A stretch of DNA of 64,000 nucleotides from CAIMZW01 sp037133095 (lineage in GTDB: Bacteria > Actinomycetota > Actinomycetes > Nanopelagicales > Nanopelagicaceae). Below are positions 42,378-51,743 of the stretch, piece after piece. The notes beneath the pieces are model-generated. The model saw nothing but the letters and a program-made list of their open reading frames with translations, was not told where the DNA came from and did no database searches. Location of the stretch: NCBI GenBank assembly GCA_037133095.1, contig JBAXOT010000005.1, positions 1 to 64,000 on the forward strand, written 5' to 3'. Within the stretch, counting starts at the first letter, position 1. Each line of letters opens with the position of its first letter. The translations under genes and the position numbers were made by a program.

Positions 42378-44395
42378 TCAAACGCTTTTCCAATAATGAT
42401 CGAGGTGATTCGTTAGTAGAAGTTGTCGTGGCCACCGTTATCCTCGCGATTTTTGGTCTGGTAATTTTAGGTGCAATCGTTTCGAATCGTCCCATTGCCG
42501 ATAAGGTCGCGCTGAATACTTCAATCCTCAATAATTTGGCTGCTGCGGCCCAACAAATCCAGATTCAACCGCTGGCGATATGCGATCCTTCACTGCCAGA
42601 GCCGTACTCGCTGTCGGCATCGGTGGCACAGTCAACAAACAGTTCGACCTCCACCGTGAATATCACCACCTACACATTACCAATCGTGCAAACCGGCGTG
42701 GCTTATTCCACGACTCTTACGGCAACTGGTGGATCTGGCGTAAATACTTGGGCTGTTACTCCGGCTCTTCCAAAGGGCATCACACTCAACGCATCAACCG
42801 GCGTAATTTCAGGAACGACCACGGCGGCGAATTCGGCTCGCTATAGATTCACAGTGACAAATACTGGCGGTACTGATTTGCAATTCCTTGTGTTGACGGT
42901 GGTCTCAGTTTCGGTGCAGGTGTATAACGGAAGTGCATGGACCGATTGTTCACAAGTGACAAAAGATTCTATGGTCACTGCAAGCAATCTTTCAGGTCAA
43001 TTCATCAGCTATTCGATCGTTCCCACCAGCGGCCACACTTACGTTCCTGGTGATGTGGTAACCATTTCGGGGATTAAGAACTCAGTGGCCGTTACAGGTA
43101 TCTCTAATAACGGAACCGCAGTTACCTACGCCACTTCAGACACTTCGGGGATCTCGGTGGGTCAGGCCATCACCATTTCAGGTGCGACCTCAAACGCTTA
43201 CAACGGAACTTTTGCCATTGCTTCCATCGTTGCAAATACCAGTTTCACCGTGACGAGTAATGCGACTGGCTCGACCTCTGGTGCGACTGCCACTTATTCA
43301 TCGCCGTACAACATCACTTCAGCGACTGTCGCTGCGGCTTCAGTGTGCGGCAACCCGGTCACTGCTATCTCCAGCGTCGGCACTACTGTTACCTACACCG
43401 CGGCGAATACTTTGGCTGCTGGTAATCACGTCAGTGTTCTCGGTGCGGTCAATCCCGTGACGATTACTGCAATTGCCACCAGCGCCACTTCCATTGTTTT
43501 TTCTACAGCAAATACAACGGGCTTGGCGAACGGTCAATCGGTCAATGTCACCGGTGCCACAAACTCGGCTTTCAATGGCACGTTAACCCTCAATGCAACC
43601 CCCGTTGCGAATACCAGTTTTTCGGTCGCGCAACCGACCGGCAACGTGTTTACTCTCACTGGGCTTTCCACGTCGGGTGGGTCAGTCACATACAACACGG
43701 CAAACACTGGCAATCTAGTTGTTGGTTCGCCGGTGACGATCACTGGCATAAGCGGAGGCGGTGGCTACAACGGGACCTTTTCGGTAACGGCTGTAAACCC
43801 CAACACAAGTTTTACCGTGGTTAATGCAACAACTGGTGCAGCCGGCGGTTTTGCCGCCAACGATGCATGGATCTCAGGTCCCACATCAACTGCTTCGGCG
43901 CTGCCGACGGTGAATATCAGCGCAATTTCGGGCAATGGCAGTACGGTCACGTACTCAACATCAAATACGTCGGGGCTTTCCGTCGGCCAATCAATTACGG
44001 TTTCAAACGCGACTTCGAATGCGTTCAATGGCACGTACACAATCGCTGGGGTTACGACTAATAGCAATTTCACCATCTCCGGCAATGCCACGGGTACTTC
44101 TTCCGCCGCAGTCGGAACCCCCTCATCGCCATTCAACATAGTGAATGCCACGGTGATTGCCTCCGGGCTCAGCGCATCGCAATTTTCCGTGACTTTTCCG
44201 AGCGCCGTTGTGGCACCAACATCGACGGCATATTTCATTCCCACCTCACTTTTTTGCGTGAGCAATACAGTGGGTGGAACGTACGCTTCTGGCGGTTCGG
44301 TCTACCTTTCCAGCGCGGTTAACGTCCAACTCGTCACACTGACAACGCAATCTGGATCTCGAACTTTCACGCGAGTCATAGCCAAGGCCGTTTAG
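42374..44395 (+). CDS. PilV-like minor prepilin with modular ectodomain
   Basis: A 673-residue prepilin, very long for the class. The type III signal is 'DRGDSLVEVVVATVILAIFG': cleavage after Gly with Glu5 kept. The ectodomain starts with a putative Ig domain (about residues 100-180, 'LPKGITLNASTGVISGTTT'). At least four copies of a roughly 65-residue module follow, with the pattern 'GLSVGQSITVSNATSNAFNG' then 'TYTIAGVTTNSNFTIS'. The N-helix resembles PilV/GspI. It would join the pilus tip complex. GTG start within the pilC stop. Confidence 0.8.
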   Translation: MIKRFSNNDRGDSLVEVVVATVILAIFGLVILGAIVSNRPIADKVALNTSILNNLAAAAQQIQIQPLAICDPSLPEPYSLSASVAQSTNSSTSTVNITTYTLPIVQTGVAYSTTLTATGGSGVNTWAVTPALPKGITLNASTGVISGTTTAANSARYRFTVTNTGGTDLQFLVLTVVSVSVQVYNGSAWTDCSQVTKDSMVTASNLSGQFISYSIVPTSGHTYVPGDVVTISGIKNSVAVTGISNNGTAVTYATSDTSGISVGQAITISGATSNAYNGTFAIASIVANTSFTVTSNATGSTSGATATYSSPYNITSATVAAASVCGNPVTAISSVGTTVTYTAANTLAAGNHVSVLGAVNPVTITAIATSATSIVFSTANTTGLANGQSVNVTGATNSAFNGTLTLNATPVANTSFSVAQPTGNVFTLTGLSTSGGSVTYNTANTGNLVVGSPVTITGISGGGGYNGTFSVTAVNPNTSFTVVNATTGAAGGFAANDAWISGPTSTASALPTVNISAISGNGSTVTYSTSNTSGLSVGQSITVSNATSNAFNGTYTIAGVTTNSNFTISGNATGTSSAAVGTPSSPFNIVNATVIASGLSASQFSVTFPSAVVAPTSTAYFIPTSLFCVSNTVGGTYASGGSVYLSSAVNVQLVTLTTQSGSRTFTRVIAKAV

Positions 44396-45537
44396 TGAAA
44401 AAAATGAGTAGTTCTCGGATACGTTCTGAATCAGGCTTTACCCTGATCGAATTAGTCTTGGCACTTTTCCTCACCTCTTTGCTCGCTCTCGGTGTTTCGA
44501 AAATGTTCGGTGCGAGCGTTACTTCGATGACATACAACTCGACCACATCGGTAACTGGTGCGAATACCGCCACATTAAATGCCCTGGTCACGCATGACAT
44601 TGAAGAGAGCAACGGATTTATCGTGCCAAGTTCCGCGGGCGTTTACGCAATTACCGCTGCATCGGGCGATGGCACGTATATGACTTATACCTACACCGGT
44701 CCGCAAACCTTGGTGATTGGCCAAAGCGTGAGTGTTACCGGAATGCCGGCTGGCTACAGTGCTCTGAATGCGACCATAGCGACGGTTCCATCAGCCGGAA
44801 CGTTTACCGTTTTGAGTACCCAATCCGGTGCCGCCACCCTGAGCGGAAATGGCGCCCTTTTCGCCAACTGCACTACTTGGAGCTCGGCGGATACCACTTT
44901 TGCCAACGTTCGACCCTTGTTGACATTGAGCCAGATTAAAAGCACGACGATCAGTGCCGCATCAGGCGATGGCACGACATCTACCTATACCTATACGGGC
45001 CAGGACATTTTTCAAACGGGTCAGAGCGTCACGATCTCCGGAATATCTGCTCTGGTGGGCGGAGTTTCGGTCAATTCATCACTAAATGTGACAAATGCGG
45101 TCATAACGGGCGTTAACAGCAACGCCAATACCTTCTCTATTGCAAATATTTCGGCCGATACTGGAACTACTGCAGGAGTCGCCACTTTTAACCAGTTCGT
45201 TGGCTATGAAGTCCATACCAATGCCAGCGGCAAGGGCGAGTTGTGGCGGGTCCAATGCCTCAAACCGCAACTTGCGGTAACGGGTCCGACCTCAAAGATG
45301 CTGCGAACCTCGTTACCTGTGGCGAGCAGCGCCTCGTGGACTGGAAGTATAGTTTGTAGTATATTTTCGGCAGGCAATGTCTCGTCCGCCACCTGCCCAG
45401 CTGATACGTTCCTCAGCGACACGACGCTATACCCTGCTTTAACGATGACGATACCGGCAACATCGGCGGTCGTTGACTCAGGTGGTTCAATTCAATATCC
45501 AAGCCAAGTGATTCTTGGAGCAAGGAGCATCTCGTGA
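44395..45537 (+). CDS. PilW-like minor prepilin
   Basis: A 380-residue prepilin: leader 'SRIRSESG' followed by 'FTLIELVLALFLTSLLALGV', with Glu5. The ectodomain contains two copies of the shared module, recognisable as 'DGTYMTYTYTGPQTLVIGQS' and 'DGTTSTYTYTGQDIFQTGQS', then a Cys-containing C-terminal domain. By order (after PilV-like, before PilX-like) it corresponds to PilW/GspJ. GTG start shares one base with the previous stop. Confidence 0.8.
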   Translation: MKKMSSSRIRSESGFTLIELVLALFLTSLLALGVSKMFGASVTSMTYNSTTSVTGANTATLNALVTHDIEESNGFIVPSSAGVYAITAASGDGTYMTYTYTGPQTLVIGQSVSVTGMPAGYSALNATIATVPSAGTFTVLSTQSGAATLSGNGALFANCTTWSSADTTFANVRPLLTLSQIKSTTISAASGDGTTSTYTYTGQDIFQTGQSVTISGISALVGGVSVNSSLNVTNAVITGVNSNANTFSIANISADTGTTAGVATFNQFVGYEVHTNASGKGELWRVQCLKPQLAVTGPTSKMLRTSLPVASSASWTGSIVCSIFSAGNVSSATCPADTFLSDTTLYPALTMTIPATSAVVDSGGSIQYPSQVILGARSIS

Positions 45538-48146
45538 TTCCGTGGCATAAGAAGGATCGAGGCACAGCCCTAGGGCTCGTGCTCATCTTCGTTACCATCC
45601 TGGGCGTTTGGCTCGGCTCTGCTCTTTTACTTACGCAGATCTCTAACACCGGCGTGAATCAATTGGACCTTCAGAATAAAAACTCGAATCAGATTGCCAC
45701 AGCGACTGCGACCGTTTTGCAACAACTCGCGGCCGATTCAACAAAGGGCTCCGGTTCATCGAACTCCACGAATCAACCAAACTGTAATTTACCTACCAGC
45801 GTTGCCACGGCAAGTGGCGCCGTTCAAGTTACTTGTACTCCAGTTACAAATAATCCACTCACCGACTGCACATATACCGTCAGCCAATTGAATGGAACGG
45901 GTACCACGACGACAAATGCTCCGTGCGGCGCATCGCCAACGCCAACGCCGACTGGCACAGGTTCACCTTCGCCAACTCCAACGCCATCCACCACTTTGAT
46001 CCCAAGTCCAACTCCGACGCCGTGTGGCGCGACGGATACGTGCGCGGGGAGTGGCTATACCTATTCCATTACTTATAATCCAAATACTGCAAGCGTTCCT
46101 ACTGGCATTTCGCCCACAAGTACGGCCACGTACACGCAGGCAAGTTCGACCGCTACTAATTTGGGCGTCAACTTAACACCGAATACATTTGCTGGTCCAT
46201 GCATGCAATTCACTGGCTGGAACACTGCGGCAGATGGTTCTGGAACTGCATATGCTGATGGAGCACCAGTAACACTTTCATCCAACTGGACCGCCACCCT
46301 CTACGCCCAATGGCTTACCTGCCCAGGCGCGCCAACAATTGGAACTGCCACAAAAATAAGTTCAACTTCAATCTCCGTGACCTTCACGGCTCCGACAAAA
46401 AACGGTGGCTCTGCAATAACTTCCTACACCGCAATTACGTCGCCGGAAAATGAGATGGCTTCTATTTCACAATCTGGTTCCGGCACTATTACCGTTTCAG
46501 GTCTGACCAATGGCCAGCAATACACCTTGCAGGTCTATGCCTCCAATGCGATTGGCAACTCCGCACGATCACTTGCATCCAACAGCGTTGCAACATCGAA
46601 CAACGACCCAGGAAACAACACGTCGCCGACGGCGGCCCCTTCAGGTGTTTCCGCGGTTCTCTCGGGGGCCACTGGCGCAAACGTCTCGTTCACCGGAATT
46701 CCATGGTGGAGTAATGGTGGCAGCTCGATTACAAATTACTATGCAATTTCAACGCCTGGAAATATTGTCGGCAGTGTTAGTGGCTCCTATTCCAATTTAA
46801 CTGGAGGCACTTCGGGAACAATCCCGGTCTCCGGTCTCTCAGCAGGAACGACATACACATTTACTGTTTACGCAAAGAACGGCGTTGGCAATTCGAGTTT
46901 CTCATCTCCTTCTAACTCGATAACAACTCCTATTACTGGAACTGCCTACACCGTTAATTACTTCACAAACACGACCTGTGCTGATGCCACGGTAACAACG
47001 ATTACCGGTAACGGTAGTTCGATTCCAATCCAGAGCGCTGCTGCGTTAGGCATTACTTACTCTGGTTACACCTTTGCCGGTTGGACGGGCGGCAAGACTG
47101 CTACTACTTCAGCTCTCGGCTCGGCAGCCTGCGGCGCCTCTAGCCCAACTGCCTATCCAGTGGGAACTCCGGTTTCCAACGCCACCTCCACGACGCTTTA
47201 CTTGTATGCAGTCTGGACAGCCGGTGGCAACGGCGGCACTGTGCCACCGATTACTACCTGCTCTGATTTAGATAACGACATTCACATTCATGCTGGAAAG
47301 CATGGCGGATGGTTTATTAAGGCGCTCAATGTTTTGATGAAGAAGGGCATAATCCGAATTTTCAGTAATAACGGTAGATACCGCGATACTGATTGCTCTT
47401 CGGATACCACGCATTGGCATCATCACCTCCACTTCCGTTTTGATCGCGGCGAACATGACTTTGATTCCGATGATAAGTTGGATATCGATAGTAAGAGCGG
47501 CACCAACGGATGGGATACCAAGTTCGATAATGATTCCTCTGACGCTACAGCTCAGTTCTCAAACAACCGACTTGTAGGTTGCACTTATACCAAGGCCCCA
47601 ACTTCTAGTAATTACTGGAGCGGCGCCCAACTGGTATTTAGTGGCAAGTCTTCAATTCTCAACGAAGGTGGCACCTTCAATATCTGTGGTCCAAACACGA
47701 CCACCGGTAAGAAGTATGCGATTACCAGTTATTCGCAATCTCAGATCAATGCCTGTGCATCACTCAACGGAAGCGCGAGCAAGTGCCCAAGTGTCCACAG
47801 TGGAACAGATCCGCTGTACCAGGCCACAAGCACTGGCACCAACAGCACACCAAAGAGCAGCGTCTGGGGAACTGTTTACTCGGCCGATACTTCCATTGCG
47901 GTCAGTCAAGGCTCTTCCTACCAGCATCAAATCGCTGGTGGAATTGTTTCGGGCAGTGCCACAGTTGATTGCACCTCCGGCAGCGCATGTCAGTTCCCTG
48001 TTAACAGCGGAAACACGACTGGTCGAGTTTTGAAGATCACGATCGTCTGTTCCTCTGGTGTACGAAGCGAGCACTTGATTTACATCAACGATGGCTCGGG
48101 TTCAACCCCGGGCAGTAAGTTCACCGTTACCAATACAGGTTCGTGA
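45534..48146 (+). CDS. PilX/GspK-like giant minor pilin with InlB and Fn3 repeats
   Basis: An 870-residue pilin-like protein. Its N-terminus 'KKDRGTALGLVLIFVTILGV' has the Gly cleavage site but no Glu5, as in GspK/PilX tip subunits. A Thr/Pro stalk (about residues 143-165) leads to an InlB/Listeria-Bacteroides-type repeat ('FTGWNTAADGSGTAYADGAP'), two Fn3 domains ('TSYTAITSPENEM', 'TNYYAISTPGNIV') and a second InlB-type repeat ('YSGYTFAGWTGGK'). A His/Asp-rich segment ('DLDNDIHIHAGKHGGW', 'THWHHHLHFRFDRG') and a Cys-containing C-terminal domain follow. It would cap the pilus and could be an adhesin. Confidence 0.75.
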   Translation: MIPWHKKDRGTALGLVLIFVTILGVWLGSALLLTQISNTGVNQLDLQNKNSNQIATATATVLQQLAADSTKGSGSSNSTNQPNCNLPTSVATASGAVQVTCTPVTNNPLTDCTYTVSQLNGTGTTTTNAPCGASPTPTPTGTGSPSPTPTPSTTLIPSPTPTPCGATDTCAGSGYTYSITYNPNTASVPTGISPTSTATYTQASSTATNLGVNLTPNTFAGPCMQFTGWNTAADGSGTAYADGAPVTLSSNWTATLYAQWLTCPGAPTIGTATKISSTSISVTFTAPTKNGGSAITSYTAITSPENEMASISQSGSGTITVSGLTNGQQYTLQVYASNAIGNSARSLASNSVATSNNDPGNNTSPTAAPSGVSAVLSGATGANVSFTGIPWWSNGGSSITNYYAISTPGNIVGSVSGSYSNLTGGTSGTIPVSGLSAGTTYTFTVYAKNGVGNSSFSSPSNSITTPITGTAYTVNYFTNTTCADATVTTITGNGSSIPIQSAAALGITYSGYTFAGWTGGKTATTSALGSAACGASSPTAYPVGTPVSNATSTTLYLYAVWTAGGNGGTVPPITTCSDLDNDIHIHAGKHGGWFIKALNVLMKKGIIRIFSNNGRYRDTDCSSDTTHWHHHLHFRFDRGEHDFDSDDKLDIDSKSGTNGWDTKFDNDSSDATAQFSNNRLVGCTYTKAPTSSNYWSGAQLVFSGKSSILNEGGTFNICGPNTTTGKKYAITSYSQSQINACASLNGSASKCPSVHSGTDPLYQATSTGTNSTPKSSVWGTVYSADTSIAVSQGSSYQHQIAGGIVSGSATVDCTSGSACQFPVNSGNTTGRVLKITIVCSSGVRSEHLIYINDGSGSTPGSKFTVTNTGS

Positions 48147-49288
48147 GTGACATTAAACGAGCAGAACTCGATAAGGGCTTAACCCTTATCGAGTTGCTCG
48201 TTGTACTCATCATTATTGGTATTTTGGCTTCGGTTGCATATGTGAGCCTTGGTTCTACTCGCACCAATGCGTTTCAGAATGCATGTAAAACTGCCTATCA
48301 AGCCGAAGCATTGGCTATTTCTTCTTACCAGAGTGATAACAGCGGAACCTTGCCGCCTTCACTGACCGCTCTTATGCCGACCTATATTAGCTCTGGCCTG
48401 GTGGCTTCTTATCAATCTAACTTCTCGTTACAAGCCGGCTTTTTTGGCGTTCTGCCCACCAACGTCGACACCATAACAAATGTGGCGCGAACGGGAACAT
48501 TGGTCACCATCACAACGGCTGTTGCCCATGGCTTTATTGCCGGCGATACGGTCGCCGTAACGGCTACGACTAACTCAAGTGTCAATGGAACATACACCGT
48601 GGTCTCCGGCTCTGGCACAACCTTTACTTACAACGACGTTACCAGTGGAACTATCGCCGCTGTCGCTGACACCGGTTCCGCCATTGTTTACTACGTGACG
48701 TACAGTGCAGGCACCGTGAGCGTTAAATTTGCGGTCCCGGCCGGCTATCCCGATCCACTAGGCGCCAACAGCACTGTTCTTTCGAATGCGAACACGATTC
48801 AGATTGCTGGCGTTGATTCTCAAAATATTGATGGCACCTATACCTCACCGACTTTTACCGCGGTGACCGCCGTAACGAGTTCGACGGCCGGCGTCTACAA
48901 AGTAACCTTTTCAAAAGCGGCGACAATCACTGGTGTCAGCGGTAATGGCGCCACAATTACTTTCACCGCCAGCAATAGTTTTGTCGTTGGTCAATCCGTC
49001 ACAATTACCGGCGTTAACCCAGTTGCCTACAACGTCACTGGAACCATCACAACGGCTTCCTCGACGCAATTTACGATCGCTGGTGCCACTAATTCTGCTT
49101 ATGTATCTGGGGGCAGCGCAGGTGTGACCATTCCAAGTATCTCAACGCCTTCCTCTGGCGCAATTTTGAATGTAGTATCAAATACAGCGAACTCGTATGA
49201 CGTTTATCTATATGACTCGACTGGCAAACGTGTCACTTCGGGTTCGGCTTTAACGGCACCAAATGCTTGCTCATACCTAACTTCATAG
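48143..49288 (+). CDS. Prepilin with modular ectodomain
   Basis: A 381-residue prepilin: leader 'MSDIKRAELDKG' then 'LTLIELLVVLIIIGILASVA' with Glu5. An N-terminal pilin part (to about residue 100, 'LPPSLTALMPTYIS') is followed by at least two of the shared modules: 'AHGFIAGDTVAVTATTNSSV' with 'NGTYTVVSGSGTTFTYND', and 'SNSFVVGQSVTITGVNPVAY'. GTG start overlapping the previous stop (GTGA) closes the translationally coupled run pilB to here. Confidence 0.8.
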   Translation: MSDIKRAELDKGLTLIELLVVLIIIGILASVAYVSLGSTRTNAFQNACKTAYQAEALAISSYQSDNSGTLPPSLTALMPTYISSGLVASYQSNFSLQAGFFGVLPTNVDTITNVARTGTLVTITTAVAHGFIAGDTVAVTATTNSSVNGTYTVVSGSGTTFTYNDVTSGTIAAVADTGSAIVYYVTYSAGTVSVKFAVPAGYPDPLGANSTVLSNANTIQIAGVDSQNIDGTYTSPTFTAVTAVTSSTAGVYKVTFSKAATITGVSGNGATITFTASNSFVVGQSVTITGVNPVAYNVTGTITTASSTQFTIAGATNSAYVSGGSAGVTIPSISTPSSGAILNVVSNTANSYDVYLYDSTGKRVTSGSALTAPNACSYLTS

Positions 49289-49292
49289 CGTA

Positions 49293-49847
49293 ATGCTGGA
49301 CAATAAATACCTACTATCCACTCAGGGGACGGGCGGAAACGTGGAAAAAAGCAAGACTCTCTGGGGCGTATCAAAAAACACCTCGGAAGATGGATTTACT
49401 TTGATCGAATTGCTCATTGTCATTTTGATCATTGGTATTTTGGCCGCGATTGTTACCGTTTCGCTCTCGGGCGCTATTGCAGATGCTCGGGCAAAGGCGT
49501 GCAGCCAAGACGCAGGTAATCTGCAATCAACTCTGGCGCATTACCAGCTCTCCCCGTTTGGCGGCAAAGGCGAGGTCCTGCCTGCCACTGGCACCTCCGC
49601 GACAAATCAGGTGATTCCTACTCAAACCTCAGATCTCACCACGACCTATTCTTGGGTCACTTACACTTTCGCCGACCTCGACATTCTGACGCCATCTTTC
49701 ATTTCGAAGGTCCCAGGCGGTTCAGGGGCATATCCGACGGAGGTCACCGCTTATCTAGTAAGTGCCAAGAATGGCGTAACGCTCAGCAATAAGATCGTGA
49801 TCGTTGCGCCGACCTCAGATTCCAAGTGCCAGCCGGCGGGAATGTGA
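49293..49847 (+). CDS. Prepilin (type IVa-like)
   Basis: A 184-residue prepilin with 'EDGFTLIELLIVILIIGILA' and Glu5, then 'DARAKACSQDAGNLQSTLAH', a short pilin domain close to that of the major-pilin candidates. It has no shared module. Two starts are possible: ATG 49293, giving a 34-residue leader, or GTG 49341 with a GGCGG upstream, giving the more usual 18 residues. A 7-bp hairpin (TGACCGG/CCGGTCA, 49845-49865) includes its stop codon. Confidence 0.8.
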   Translation: MLDNKYLLSTQGTGGNVEKSKTLWGVSKNTSEDGFTLIELLIVILIIGILAAIVTVSLSGAIADARAKACSQDAGNLQSTLAHYQLSPFGGKGEVLPATGTSATNQVIPTQTSDLTTTYSWVTYTFADLDILTPSFISKVPGGSGAYPTEVTAYLVSAKNGVTLSNKIVIVAPTSDSKCQPAGM

Positions 49848-49953
49848 CCGGAAATTAACCGGTCATCCTCACGAAAAGAGACAATTAGTCTAGTAATAGG
49901 TTACAATTTAGCCACCCTAAGCAGTACTTACTTCCTAAAGGAGATTGACCTCA

Positions 49954-50682
49954 ATGCATAACCTTCTTGCACAAGCCCGTGCGCGCAAAGCTGCCGGCAA
50001 AGAAAATGGCTTTACCCTGATTGAACTTTTGGTCGTTATCTTGATCATCGGTATCTTGGCTGCGATTGTTGTCGTTGCCTTGTCCGGTACTTCAACTGAT
50101 GCAACTGCAAAACAGTGCTCTCAAGATGCTGCGAACTTGTACTCTGCGATTTCCAATAGCCAGAGCGTCGCGTCCCCTGTTTCTCTGACAGCTAATGGCA
50201 CTCAGGTTGTCGGCGCAATCGTTCCGAACTCGGGTTCAACCGATCTCTACACTTTCAAGCCATTTAATGCCCTTCCTGCTGCTGCATCTACCCCGGCGAT
50301 CGTCTCCGCTGTAGGAGCGGCTGGAACTGTTACATACACAACGGCAGCTAACACTTTGGTTCCTGGTCAGACAATCACAATTACAGGACTTCCAATTACA
50401 TCTGGTGCAACCTTGAACCTCGCCAGCGTCACCATCGCCACAGTTCCTGACACAACTCACTTCACTGTTACAAATGTCTCTGTTGGAACTTCTGCTGGTC
50501 CAGGTACTTCAAGTGCACTTGCTTATGCTGGTGACCTTGCTGGTTTGGTACCGGCCTATATCAGCAAGATTCCTTCCGATGTTAACGCCTACGCACTATC
50601 TGCCAAAGGTGCGTCAGCAATCACCGCCTTCGCTGTAACTTCCTCTGCAGGACTACCTGGTTGCAAGGCAGCAGGTATCTAA
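49954..50682 (+). CDS. Major pilin candidate, copy 1
   Basis: A 242-residue prepilin with leader 'MHNLLAQARARKAAGKENG' and 'FTLIELLVVILIIGILAAIV' (Glu5 present), then 'STDATAKQCSQDAANLYSAI' and one internal shared module ('ANTLVPGQTITITGLPITSG', 'TIATVPDTTHFTVTNVS'), ending with a Cys. It has its own upstream region with a TACAAT-like -10 and AAGGAG 10 nt before the ATG. Codons are visibly biased toward a small set, as in highly expressed genes. A strong terminator follows. Almost all of it is repeated in the next gene. Confidence 0.85.
   Translation: MHNLLAQARARKAAGKENGFTLIELLVVILIIGILAAIVVVALSGTSTDATAKQCSQDAANLYSAISNSQSVASPVSLTANGTQVVGAIVPNSGSTDLYTFKPFNALPAAASTPAIVSAVGAAGTVTYTTAANTLVPGQTITITGLPITSGATLNLASVTIATVPDTTHFTVTNVSVGTSAGPGTSSALAYAGDLAGLVPAYISKIPSDVNAYALSAKGASAITAFAVTSSAGLPGCKAAGI
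49984..50675 (+). repeat. 692-bp identical repeat, unit 1
   Basis: By line-by-line reading, these 692 bases are identical to 50909-51600. The repeat covers codon 11 of the pilin to the penultimate codons, leaving both the leader and the flanking regulatory DNA different. No inverted repeats or transposase are seen at its ends. Confidence 0.95.
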
Positions 50683-50735
50683 ATAAAGTGAACTAGGCGA
50701 AGACTCTTCGAATAGTTTAATAATAGTTAAATTGA

Positions 50736-50776
50736 GTAAGGGCGGCTCTTATGAGTCGCCCTTACTTTTTTGTTCA
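50736..50776 (+). terminator. Rho-independent terminator after pilin copy 1
   Basis: GTAAGGGCGGCTC, loop TTAT, GAGTCGCCCTTAC (one G-T pair) followed by TTTTTT: a canonical intrinsic terminator between the two pilin copies, so each copy is an independent transcription unit. Confidence 0.88.
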
Positions 50777-50875
50777 CTTTTACTTTCTCTTTGATATCTC
50801 ATTGGCAAAGCACCTTCTTAAAGTAATTTGCACTACAATGACTAAAATTGTGTAGTCAAAAGAAGTGGACTAAAA

Positions 50876-51607
50876 ATGCCGAAAAATTTAATTCGATTGC
50901 GCAATCATCGCAAAGCTGCCGGCAAAGAAAATGGCTTTACCCTGATTGAACTTTTGGTCGTTATCTTGATCATCGGTATCTTGGCTGCGATTGTTGTCGT
51001 TGCCTTGTCCGGTACTTCAACTGATGCAACTGCAAAACAGTGCTCTCAAGATGCTGCGAACTTGTACTCTGCGATTTCCAATAGCCAGAGCGTCGCGTCC
51101 CCTGTTTCTCTGACAGCTAATGGCACTCAGGTTGTCGGCGCAATCGTTCCGAACTCGGGTTCAACCGATCTCTACACTTTCAAGCCATTTAATGCCCTTC
51201 CTGCTGCTGCATCTACCCCGGCGATCGTCTCCGCTGTAGGAGCGGCTGGAACTGTTACATACACAACGGCAGCTAACACTTTGGTTCCTGGTCAGACAAT
51301 CACAATTACAGGACTTCCAATTACATCTGGTGCAACCTTGAACCTCGCCAGCGTCACCATCGCCACAGTTCCTGACACAACTCACTTCACTGTTACAAAT
51401 GTCTCTGTTGGAACTTCTGCTGGTCCAGGTACTTCAAGTGCACTTGCTTATGCTGGTGACCTTGCTGGTTTGGTACCGGCCTATATCAGCAAGATTCCTT
51501 CCGATGTTAACGCCTACGCACTATCTGCCAAAGGTGCGTCAGCAATCACCGCCTTCGCTGTAACTTCCTCTGCAGGACTACCTGGTTGCAAGGCAGCAGG
51601 AATATAG
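50876..51607 (+). CDS. Major pilin candidate, copy 2
   Basis: A 243-residue prepilin whose mature part is identical to copy 1; only the leader ('MPKNLIRLRNHR' instead of 'MHNLLAQARA') and the last codons differ. The cleavage site 'KENG' and Glu5 are retained. Upstream (50772-50875) is separate regulatory DNA with candidate TTGGCA-16-TAATTT and a TAAAAT, and no clear Shine-Dalgarno. Two promoters for the same pilus subunit suggest different expression conditions or simple dosage. Confidence 0.85.
   Translation: MPKNLIRLRNHRKAAGKENGFTLIELLVVILIIGILAAIVVVALSGTSTDATAKQCSQDAANLYSAISNSQSVASPVSLTANGTQVVGAIVPNSGSTDLYTFKPFNALPAAASTPAIVSAVGAAGTVTYTTAANTLVPGQTITITGLPITSGATLNLASVTIATVPDTTHFTVTNVSVGTSAGPGTSSALAYAGDLAGLVPAYISKIPSDVNAYALSAKGASAITAFAVTSSAGLPGCKAAGI
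50909..51600 (+). repeat. 692-bp identical repeat, unit 2
   Basis: Second copy of the unit at 49984-50675, same orientation, 925 bp away. Such identity across synonymous sites indicates a very recent duplication or ongoing gene conversion. Confidence 0.95.
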
Positions 51608-51743
51608 TTTCGGTTTCTTCTCTAATTGGATGCGAATCGAATAATTGATTCAAAAGGGGAGTGATTCTCATGTTTCGGTGCCTTTTTGAATTATCCTTGC
51701 TCTACCAGAGAGTTTTGGGTTCGTACTGCAGGGGGATGCGATT

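Noticed and set aside
49984..51600. Insertion sequence or transposon as source of the 692-bp repeat
   Set aside because: No transposase, terminal inverted repeats or target-site duplication is visible; the repeat limits fall inside the coding frames.
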